DNA of 64,000 nucleotides. Source: Heyndrickxia sporothermodurans (GTDB taxonomy: Bacteria; Bacillota; Bacilli; Bacillales; Bacillaceae_C). The stretch lies in the NCBI GenBank assembly GCA_016756695.1, contig CP066701.1, forward strand, positions 1,190,001-1,254,000, in the 5' to 3' direction. Under the pieces are notes generated by a model. The model made no database searches. It was not told where the DNA came from and worked only from the letters and a program-made list of their open reading frames with translations. Both the position numbers and the translations under genes were made by a program. Below, one piece after another: positions 42,569-49,183 of the stretch (positions are counted from its first letter, which is position 1; each line of letters begins with the position of its first letter).

Positions 42569-43168
42569 TTGCTATTTTTTAAATACCTTTTCATGGTGGG
42601 TGTACTGTGTTTTACAATTATACGTACATTAATTAAGGATCCTGAAAAAGAAACAGAGGATTATGATCCGAAGAAGCTTTTAAGCTTGAGTCACTTCTTA
42701 TCTTTAAGTTTTTTCAACTCCTCAGTTGCTTGGATTATTTTTAAAGTCGATTCCTTTTTATGGTTAGCCTTTTTTTCTGTGGTTTGTAAAATTATATTAC
42801 TAGCATCAGACAAAACCAAAAATGCTTGGCTCGTAAAGCCAGTAGTTATATGTATTTGTCTTATTTTCGTTTTCATCCTCCGTGTTCCTAAAGAAAGTGA
42901 TTCTTTCATCAACTATTTAAGTAGTAAAGGGACCTATCACTGCCCCTTACGTTACGAATGTGTAAAAATAACAACTCCCGTAAATAAAAAAGATGAAATA
43001 CATACAAAGGCGGAGATCATTCCTATAGATGATTCCTCATTTAATTGGTATGTTCTTTTTTCAAAAGGAGCTATTCGTTTAAAAGGAAAAGAAGGAAAGA
43101 TAGTTGAAATAAAAGGAACGAATATTGCAGGCTGGTGGATTGTAACCGAAGAAAAAGGACCCTCTTAA
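42569..43168 (+). CDS. Hypothetical membrane protein with external C-terminal domain
   Basis: 199 residues from a TTG start with AGGGGGACGAAGGA upstream. Four hydrophobic segments (about 3-20, 42-58, 64-80 and 88-104) are followed by an approximately 95-residue soluble domain containing one Cys pair (YHCPLRYECVKI) and a beta-rich end (NWYVLFSKGAIRLKGKEG). No family recognised. It runs convergent to the accessory island, with its own terminator, and the decayed speB end begins right after it. It is probably part of the older backbone rather than of the island. Confidence 0.65.
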   Translation: MLFFKYLFMVGVLCFTIIRTLIKDPEKETEDYDPKKLLSLSHFLSLSFFNSSVAWIIFKVDSFLWLAFFSVVCKIILLASDKTKNAWLVKPVVICICLIFVFILRVPKESDSFINYLSSKGTYHCPLRYECVKITTPVNKKDEIHTKAEIIPIDDSSFNWYVLFSKGAIRLKGKEGKIVEIKGTNIAGWWIVTEEKGPS

Positions 43169-43184
43169 TGAGGATCCTTATTTT
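43154..43184 (+). terminator. Terminator after the hypothetical membrane protein
   Basis: AAGGACCCTC and GAGGATCCTT arms flank TTAAT and end in ATTTT on the plus strand. Confidence 0.75.
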
Positions 43185-43232
43185 ACCCAACCTAATATCA
43201 TTTAACGAATCAATTTACTTGCAGTATGCGCG
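43178..43232 (-). pseudogene. Decayed copy of the speB 3' end
   Basis: On the minus strand this reads TASKLIR-stop-MILGWVK-stop, against TASKLIREMILGWVK at the end of the intact speB (52291). About 45 of 52 bases agree. The Glu codon has become TAA. The fragment starts abruptly upstream, where no further speB sequence is seen. It is the far boundary of the 43.2-52.3 kb island. Confidence 0.88.
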
Positions 43233-43249
43233 AACTAAAACCTACTATA

Positions 43250-43765
43250 CTAATAATTTATTGGAAATTTATGTTTAATAACCTTATCCCCTATATATTC
43301 AAGAAAAAAAAAGTCTGCTTTTGTATTAGGATTTATTCCCCACTCCTTTTGCATAGAAAATATTAAAACAAGCTGCTCGGAGGAATTCGCCGCTACTCCT
43401 TCCCAAGGAAAATCTTTATTGATCGGATTGGATAAAAATCGCTCTCGATCCAGCATATTGTTTGTAAAATTACTTCTTATATGGAAGTTCTCTACACCGA
43501 GTTTTTGCATTTCTGAGGTTTTATTATCAATCGATAATGGAATTTCATAGAAAATTTCATTTTTATTTTCCTTTAATGTCGGTTTTCCTAATTTATAGGA
43601 AAGATCCCGAACAGTAAAATGTTTCCCGCTTTGTTCCACTTTTTCAACTACAGAATAATTTTTAAATGGACGATTAACTTGTTGATAACGATAGACACTA
43701 AAGGAAACAAAGATAATAAACAAAACAATGATAATGCTCCACTTTGCCTTTTTAGACAGCGACAT
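43250..43765 (-). CDS. Membrane-anchored hypothetical protein of the island
   Basis: 171 residues: one N-terminal helix (about 8-25, WSIIIVLFIIFVSFSVY) and an outside domain with beta-strand character (YEIPLSIDNKTSEMQKLGVENF, AANSSEQLVLIFSM) somewhat like DUF4352-type immunoglobulin-like domains. That similarity is only suggestive. The start ATG lies inside the 3' end of the ABC ATPase gene (14-nt overlap) with GAGGTGAT as ribosome site, so its translation is coupled to the transporter. It is the last gene of the operon. Possible roles are transporter accessory or immunity; not established. Confidence 0.75.
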   Translation of the reverse strand: MSLSKKAKWSIIIVLFIIFVSFSVYRYQQVNRPFKNYSVVEKVEQSGKHFTVRDLSYKLGKPTLKENKNEIFYEIPLSIDNKTSEMQKLGVENFHIRSNFTNNMLDRERFLSNPINKDFPWEGVAANSSEQLVLIFSMQKEWGINPNTKADFFFLEYIGDKVIKHKFPINY

Positions 43766-44414
43766 GAGAAATCACCTCATGCCCAATAATTTTTCCGCCA
43801 TCGATTTGATAAATTTCATCTGAAACTTTATCTAACGATTCCCGGTCATGACTAGCAATTAATATTGTTTTCCCAGATTTCTTTAAATCTAAGATGATTT
43901 GATTAATAATCGTAACACCTTCTTCATCCAAAGCATTCGTTGGTTCGTCTAAAATGATTAAATCGGGATTTTCCATAATAGCTTGTGCAATTCCTAGTCT
44001 TTGTTTCATCCCAAGAGAATACTTTTTATATTTCCTTTTATCCTTTGGATCTAAGCCCACTTTCATGATTGCCTCTTTTACCTGCTCCTTGTTAATCTTC
44101 CGTTGGATAAAAGATAGAAGCTCTAAATTTTTTAATCCTGTATATTCCGGAATGAAACCTGGGTTTTCAATCAGTAATCCTAGATTTTCAGGAAAAGAGA
44201 TATCTTTCCCAATAACTTTTCCATTAACAGTTATGATCCCTTTTGATGGGCGAATAAGACCAGAAATGGCTCGAAATAGCATTGTTTTCCCAGAACCATT
44301 CTTCCCTCTAAATCCATAGATTTTCCCCTTCATTAATTCTAAATTAATATCATTTAATACCGCATGACCTTGTATTGTTTTAGATAGATGATCAACTTTA
44401 ATGTATTTATTCAT
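43752..44414 (-). CDS. ABC transporter ATP-binding protein
   Basis: 220 residues with every ATPase motif: Walker A GFRGKNGSGKT at 34-44, signature KYSLGMKQRLG at 131-141, Walker B LIILDEPTNALD at 152-163, and the switch His in LIASHDRE. The type is that of bacitracin/lantibiotic-immunity and natural-product exporters (CcmA class). It lies between a permease gene (6-bp gap) and the anchored protein (14-nt overlap). As the only ATPase in the cluster it probably drives complexes made with the three six-TM proteins. Confidence 0.92.
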   Translation of the reverse strand: MNKYIKVDHLSKTIQGHAVLNDINLELMKGKIYGFRGKNGSGKTMLFRAISGLIRPSKGIITVNGKVIGKDISFPENLGLLIENPGFIPEYTGLKNLELLSFIQRKINKEQVKEAIMKVGLDPKDKRKYKKYSLGMKQRLGIAQAIMENPDLIILDEPTNALDEEGVTIINQIILDLKKSGKTILIASHDRESLDKVSDEIYQIDGGKIIGHEVISHVAV

Positions 44415-44420
44415 TTCGTA

Positions 44421-45269
44421 TCAGTCCCTTTCCTTTTGAAATATATCCATTTTCTTAAAGAGTACATATCCACTACAAATAATCACAAATAGGACCACTA
44501 ATATATAGATAAAGACGTTCATCCAAGTGAACCCATTTTCAATGTCTAATGAATGATGTCTCAAAATCATACTGTAACTTCCGGGTAACAATCGACTAGT
44601 CGAAAATACAGAGACAGCTAAGGCAGATAATAAAATAAAAAATGCATAAATAGGACGAACAAATACAGTTAAAATACCCTGAGCAATGACTATAAGAAGT
44701 GTAACTAAAAATGGAAGTATCAAAATATCTATAGAAAAGTCAACCGGATCCAAGGTTGTAGATAATAACGGTTTAATCATTTTCTCCCCATAGTCACTCC
44801 ATTCGAATGAAAAGGATAGAAATAAGGATGTTAATAATATCGCTAATATAAAAAATAGATACATCGAAATAGCAACAGTAAAAGAAAATAGTAATTTGCT
44901 CAACCATAATGATAAACGGTGCTTAGCTCGGACAATTAAAAATGAAGATTGATCAAACAAATCTTCTCGTACATAGCCCCCGATAATAAACGGACCCATC
45001 ATTTGAAGGATTAACCATGAAAACGGAAATTTCGCATTTGGTTCATCTAGTATTTGATATTCAGTTCCTTTAAAAATAGTATAAAATAGGTCGGTATAGG
45101 TTATAGAAGAAATATTAAATCCCTCGACTTCTGAGGATAGCTTTATTTGATAAAAAGAAATTAATAGAATCATCACGAATAAAATCATAGAAGCAAGCCA
45201 GCGAAAACGAACAGCAAAAAACCCAAGAAATAAATCACGCTGAAATAAAGATAGAGTTTCTTTTACCAT
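44421..45269 (-). CDS. ABC transporter permease-like protein 3
   Basis: 282 residues with about six membrane helices (about 24-42, 85-100, 122-148, 184-203, 205-226 and 254-273) and soluble loops. No close family is recognised from sequence alone, but the layout is that of ABC-2-type permeases. It directly precedes the ATPase gene, separated from it by 6 bp. Three permease-sized proteins stand in a row here, more than the usual one or two per ATPase. Confidence 0.75.
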   Translation of the reverse strand: MVKETLSLFQRDLFLGFFAVRFRWLASMILFVMILLISFYQIKLSSEVEGFNISSITYTDLFYTIFKGTEYQILDEPNAKFPFSWLILQMMGPFIIGGYVREDLFDQSSFLIVRAKHRLSLWLSKLLFSFTVAISMYLFFILAILLTSLFLSFSFEWSDYGEKMIKPLLSTTLDPVDFSIDILILPFLVTLLIVIAQGILTVFVRPIYAFFILLSALAVSVFSTSRLLPGSYSMILRHHSLDIENGFTWMNVFIYILVVLFVIICSGYVLFKKMDIFQKERD

Positions 45270-45271
45270 TG

Positions 45272-46069
45272 TTAGTCATTCTCCTCTGATATAGGGATGA
45301 AATCTCTTTTGGAAGCTGCTATGTAAATACCTAAGCATAAAATAAGGATGATACCAAAAAAGTAAAGTACATTACCAAAAAAGGTTGCATTATTTCCCCA
45401 TCCATCTAATGTAACTGCTGCCTGCAATAAAATGAAAGTGAAGTGGAATAAGGATTGAATCACTGTATCAAGCAACACAAACCCTACAACAATAAAAAAA
45501 ACAAGTACATACCTTGATACAAGTAAATAAAGAAATGCTGTTAATAAACCGATGGCCATAAATGCAAAAAATTCTGTAACCGTATAACGAAGAATCATAT
45601 TTCCAGTACTAAACAGAGATAAATCAACTTGCCCCTTTGACTGTTTAAATGGAGTCCCTGCTTCAGTAACCCATAGATTCTCTAAAGAACCGCTTTTCCA
45701 CCATCCATATAGAAACCCACAAATAAAGTAAATACATAGAAAAACGATAACAGTTATAAGTACACTTAATATCATAATAGAACCTATTGTTTTTCTTTCC
45801 TTAATCCGAGCCAATCGTAAAGGATCAATGATGACTGGTATTACAAAGGAAAGGAAAAATAAAAATAAAGGGACAGTTAATGTAATCAAACTACCTTTTG
45901 TAAATAAATTATTAAAAACATCAGGAATAGAATTAGATGTATTCAAAATACTGGTGTATTCAGAAGCAGTGATCACTCCAAAAATCAATATAAATAAACA
46001 TACAACTATCTTCCAAAGTGATTTTTTACAATCTAAAAATAATAGTTTCGTATAGTTAAGTAATGACAC
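45272..46069 (-). CDS. ABC transporter permease-like protein 2
   Basis: 265 residues with six hydrophobic segments (near 19-36, 60-82, 97-121, 160-183, 186-211 and 231-250). Residues DPLRLARIKERKTIGS between helices 2 and 3 look like the cytoplasmic coupling loop of ABC-2 permeases. Start codon overlaps the previous gene by 14 nt; the next gene begins 2 bp after the stop. Confidence 0.75.
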   Translation of the reverse strand: MSLLNYTKLLFLDCKKSLWKIVVCLFILIFGVITASEYTSILNTSNSIPDVFNNLFTKGSLITLTVPLFLFFLSFVIPVIIDPLRLARIKERKTIGSIMILSVLITVIVFLCIYFICGFLYGWWKSGSLENLWVTEAGTPFKQSKGQVDLSLFSTGNMILRYTVTEFFAFMAIGLLTAFLYLLVSRYVLVFFIVVGFVLLDTVIQSLFHFTFILLQAAVTLDGWGNNATFFGNVLYFFGIILILCLGIYIAASKRDFIPISEEND

Positions 46070-46862
46070 GTTTCTTCACTCCCAATATATAAACGAGTGT
46101 ACTTATAATCATCCCTAAACAAAAAATAATGACAGTAGTTGAAAAAGAAACATTTGCTGAACCGATTTCCATTAAAAAATAAGATGGAATCCATTCATAA
46201 TGCTCCGTAAATTGTGCCAGTAATGAAAGAACCATTTGGACTAAAAAACCGGCGACCAAAATAATAAATCTATTTCTAATAAATATAGAAATACTTAAAC
46301 AAATCGTTGCAAACATTCCTGCAAAGAAGAAAGCTAAAAGTAAATACAATAACATATGTAAAAAAGGATGACTATAATATAATGCTGGAAAAAAAGTATT
46401 CATTAAATCTAATGCCATTTGATTATTAACCAAGGGATCTGGCTTTATATTGGGTAACATCATAAAAGATAAATAAATGTTAACGAGAAGCGGAATTATT
46501 ATTATTACACCTGAAACAATGAAGTTTGAAAGGTATAAACCTTGAAAATACTGTTTCATTTGCCCTTTAGATAATATCGAGCGAAGATAGCCAGATTGCT
46601 TATCTTTTGCATATGTATCTGCAAAAGGGAGAGCAGCTAATATAGGCAACAAAAGAAAGTAGAAGCCTGCAAGTTGTGATGCCGATCCAAATTCAAACCA
46701 TTTCGTATATGGGGTGAACGCAACACCCAGGTTATATTTATACATATTTTGTAAAGGGAGAATTTCAAACTTAAATTGTAGAAAAACAGATGTTAGACCG
46801 ATGAGTAAAACAAAATATAAAGATTTACTCCTTACAATACGTTGAATAAAAAATCGACCCAT
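46056..46862 (-). CDS. ABC transporter permease-like protein 1
   Basis: 268 residues, six likely helices (about 14-31, 64-82, 112-132, 166-192, 196-216 and 241-262). The loop after helix 2, DTYAKDKQSGYLRSILSKG, carries the pattern seen in ABC-2 permeases where the helix contacts the ATPase. First of the three membrane genes, with ATG at 46862 preceded by AAAGGAGGA. The following gene overlaps by 14 nt. Confidence 0.78.
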   Translation of the reverse strand: MGRFFIQRIVRSKSLYFVLLIGLTSVFLQFKFEILPLQNMYKYNLGVAFTPYTKWFEFGSASQLAGFYFLLLPILAALPFADTYAKDKQSGYLRSILSKGQMKQYFQGLYLSNFIVSGVIIIIPLLVNIYLSFMMLPNIKPDPLVNNQMALDLMNTFFPALYYSHPFLHMLLYLLLAFFFAGMFATICLSISIFIRNRFIILVAGFLVQMVLSLLAQFTEHYEWIPSYFLMEIGSANVSFSTTVIIFCLGMIISTLVYILGVKKRVIT

Positions 46863-46918
46863 ATTGGTTAATCCTCCTTTTGCTAAACGCAGGCAGTGAA
46901 ATACACATAAAGTAAAAA

Positions 46919-47749
46919 CTATTTCTCTTTCTTATATTTAGAAACTTCTTTATAAAAGATATTTTTGTCTAACCCTCTATCAATTTTAATGTTTCTAGTT
47001 TTTATATAATATTTGACTGTATTGTTTTCATCATAGCTTTTAAAATCCAATACAAGTCCTGAATTTTTTGTAACAATCATTTCGAACTTTCCAGCTAAAC
47101 TATTTGATACTTTCTCATCTATTACACCTGTCAACTTATAACTAGGAATCCCAGAGAAGGTTGCTTCACTATAATTCCAGCTATCGAAGTCTTTTAATAA
47201 AAGTGATAGTTCTGAATGAACAACATTACGAGCAACCCGGCCGAAATCGTCATCCATCCGATTATCAGAAATCAATCTTTCAGTTGCGCTCTGTTTACTT
47301 ATTTCCTCATTTTTTGTGTCTTCCAATAATTTATATGTTTTATACGTATGTTTTTTTTCATCATACATTATCTTTTTATCTTCTTTTCGTAAAATAACAA
47401 TTGTATCTTCTGGTGTATTATTAGTAAATGTTGTTGCAATACCCCTTTTATTCACCACATCTACTGCAAATTTATAGGTTGTTTTTTGGTCATATTTTTT
47501 GTCGTATTCTTCTACTTCTCCTTGTAAATCCTTGAAGTAATCAATAGAGTCAAGCATTTTCAACACTATTTTTTCCTTATCTGGAGATTCAGAATTCGCT
47601 TCTATGTTGTTTTTTATGACGTCCCTTGTAAGCTCCTCTTCAGTAGTAGTTGATTTTTTAAAACGGTCAAAAAAATCGAGTTGATACAATACAAAAGCTA
47701 CTATGACGAAAGCAACAATGGCTGAAACCCCTAATTGTTTCCCCTTCAC
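46919..47749 (-). CDS. Anchored extracytoplasmic protein, LolA/MucB-like fold suspected
   Basis: 276 residues: one N-terminal helix (about 7-25) and then a soluble, Lys/Glu-rich outside domain. The second half (YSEATFSGIPSYKLTGVIDE, GKFEMIVTKNSGLVLDFKSY and VKYYIKTRNIKID) has the strand pattern of LolA/RseB-type lipid- or peptide-binding proteins that occur near bacteriocin transporters. This is a structural guess. It opens the transporter gene set, after a strong hairpin that separates it from the DUF2712-like gene. It may bind the secreted protein or guard the membrane. Confidence 0.7.
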   Translation of the reverse strand: MKGKQLGVSAIVAFVIVAFVLYQLDFFDRFKKSTTTEEELTRDVIKNNIEANSESPDKEKIVLKMLDSIDYFKDLQGEVEEYDKKYDQKTTYKFAVDVVNKRGIATTFTNNTPEDTIVILRKEDKKIMYDEKKHTYKTYKLLEDTKNEEISKQSATERLISDNRMDDDFGRVARNVVHSELSLLLKDFDSWNYSEATFSGIPSYKLTGVIDEKVSNSLAGKFEMIVTKNSGLVLDFKSYDENNTVKYYIKTRNIKIDRGLDKNIFYKEVSKYKKEK

Positions 47750-47819
47750 AAATTTCCCACCCTTCCTTTTCCATTCACTATAGAAGATTGAAATACCAAT
47801 ACCACATTTTCTTAGAAAA

Positions 47820-47851
47820 AGATAAAGAGAAGAAGTTTCTTCTCTTTATCT
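47820..47851 (-). terminator. Strong hairpin between the secreted protein gene and the transporter set
   Basis: A 32-bp uninterrupted palindrome containing AGATAAAGAGAAG, followed by TTTTTC on the minus strand. It should stop most transcripts after the secreted-protein gene and leave a lower flow into the downstream genes. Confidence 0.85.
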
Positions 47852-47946
47852 GGGTCAGGCTGATTACTAGGAATCATAAAACTTTTCAGATTTTTACTCA
47901 GCCATTTAATCCTTATTAAATTTAAATGATTTCATAGATTGGTGGT

Positions 47947-48363
47947 TTAAGGTCCACCGACACTATCTGGACTCCATACACCAGAGGCTGCAAAAGTGCT
48001 AGTACCAGCAATTTTCCTACCCTCTAAACGAATCAAGACATGTTTTCCATATTCTTCGTATGCCCAATTTTTCATGAATACATCTTTATTTTTTGGTACC
48101 TGATAATGGTTACCTCTTGAAATATCAGTACCATTATTTAGAGCTACCCAAGAAGTGATATATGAGCCCCCACCTATGCTAGAAGCTCTTATATAGGCAG
48201 AAGTACTGTCAAGCTTTTCTCTTGATGCAGTGTGCTCTGACTCTCCAAACACAAATGTGAAGCTGGTGTCTCCAACATTCCCGGCAGCATTAGCGTAATG
48301 AAAACCAAACCCACTTACAAGGACTCCTAAAATGACAAGTCCCGAAACTATTAGTTTCTTCAT
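47947..48363 (-). CDS. Secreted DUF2712-like protein
   Basis: 138 residues. MKKLIVSGLVILGVLVSGFG begins a classical signal peptide ending ANA|AG near residue 26, leaving a mature protein of about 112 residues without Cys. It is rich in Ser, Gly and aromatics, with SYITSWVALNNGTDIS in the middle and a C-terminus ASGVWSPDSVGGP. The closing SGVWSPDS pattern is what I remember for the Bacillus DUF2712 family, whose function is unknown. Ribosome site GGGGAGGAAATGAGC. Located right after comA and ahead of ABC genes, so it is a candidate output of the quorum-sensing module; bacteriocin activity is only a hypothesis. Confidence 0.78.
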   Translation of the reverse strand: MKKLIVSGLVILGVLVSGFGFHYANAAGNVGDTSFTFVFGESEHTASREKLDSTSAYIRASSIGGGSYITSWVALNNGTDISRGNHYQVPKNKDVFMKNWAYEEYGKHVLIRLEGRKIAGTSTFAASGVWSPDSVGGP

Positions 48364-48466
48364 AGCTCATTTCCTCCCCTTTTATCAATGTTTTTCATAA
48401 GACCCTATGATAATTCAATAATAAAACAGAATTAGACAACCCTACACCGAAATTTTTTTGTTAATT

Positions 48467-48486
48467 CACGCAATTTTTTTGCGGTG
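48467..48486. promoter_or_regulatory. Inverted repeat between comA and the secreted-protein gene
   Basis: CACGCAA, five T, TTGCGGTG: an outward-facing dyad of the TTGCGG half-site that forms ComA boxes (the known box is TTGCGG-N4-CCGCAA). It lies about 100 bp upstream of the secreted-protein start and 20 bp after comA. It has no T run, so a terminator is less likely. Regulatory meaning is uncertain. Confidence 0.35.
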
Positions 48487-48506
48487 TTGTTATATCCTGT
48501 TTTTCT

Positions 48507-49133
48507 CTATAATATTCCACATTCTTTCGCCCTTTTTACTGCCTCTATACGTGAACGGGCGTCTAGTTTGCGAAAGATAGTCGATAAACTATATTCCACA
48601 GTTCTTTGGCTTGTAAAGAGGCTTTCGGAAATCTCCCTATTCGTTTTCCCCTTTTCTACTTCTAACAAAATATCCCGTTCTTTATCAGTTAATACACTTC
48701 TATATTCTCCACTCAAATTTCTTCCATTTTGCATACGTAACTGTTGAAATAATTCTAGTGGGATGACGACATCGCCTTGAACAACTGATTTTATCGCATT
48801 TACTAAGGTTCTATTAGTTGCAGATTTACTCACCATTCCCGACACACCACAATCAACAAGCTTATTAAAAAGAGGCTTTATGTCATAGCCGGTATAGATT
48901 ATTACATTAGCCTCAGGATATTTATGCAAAATACTTGTCGTTATTTCTATACCATTAGTATCGGGCATTTGTAAATCTACTAAATAAACATCATGTTTTC
49001 GTTCAGATAGAGTCTTAGTCAGATCGTTATTGAATGATAGGATGTCCACACTAATTTCTGTATCTTTCTCAATTAAGGATTTTACTCCGTGACCAACTAC
49101 CTCATGATCGTCAATAATTAATACGGATATCAT
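48507..49133 (-). CDS. comA: ComA-like response regulator
   Basis: 208 residues: receiver domain (1-120) with phosphoacceptor Asp53 in YLVDLQMPDTNG, the acidic pair at 8-9 and Lys103; and a LuxR/NarL HTH (about 148-205, LTDKERDILLEVEKGKTNRE and IEAVKRAKECGIL). It shares with B. subtilis ComA the stretches IIYTGY, EVEKGKTNREI, RTVEYSLSTIFRKL and SR.EAV. It follows the kinase gene by 50 bp. It may be the main ComA of the strain or a paralogue; the rest of the genome would tell. Confidence 0.88.
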   Translation of the reverse strand: MISVLIIDDHEVVGHGVKSLIEKDTEISVDILSFNNDLTKTLSERKHDVYLVDLQMPDTNGIEITTSILHKYPEANVIIYTGYDIKPLFNKLVDCGVSGMVSKSATNRTLVNAIKSVVQGDVVIPLELFQQLRMQNGRNLSGEYRSVLTDKERDILLEVEKGKTNREISESLFTSQRTVEYSLSTIFRKLDARSRIEAVKRAKECGIL

Positions 49134-49183
49134 CTAATCACTCCTTTTCATTTTCCTAAATTTGAATGTCCAAATGAAGAAAC

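Noticed and set aside
47947-48363. Lactococcin 972-type bacteriocin
   Set aside because: Secreted size and neighbouring transporter are suggestive, but the mature sequence does not resemble Lcn972 as I remember it; the SGVWSPDS ending fits DUF2712 better.
48467-48486. Intrinsic terminator of comA
   Set aside because: The stem is short and no T run follows on the minus strand; kept only as a possible regulatory dyad.
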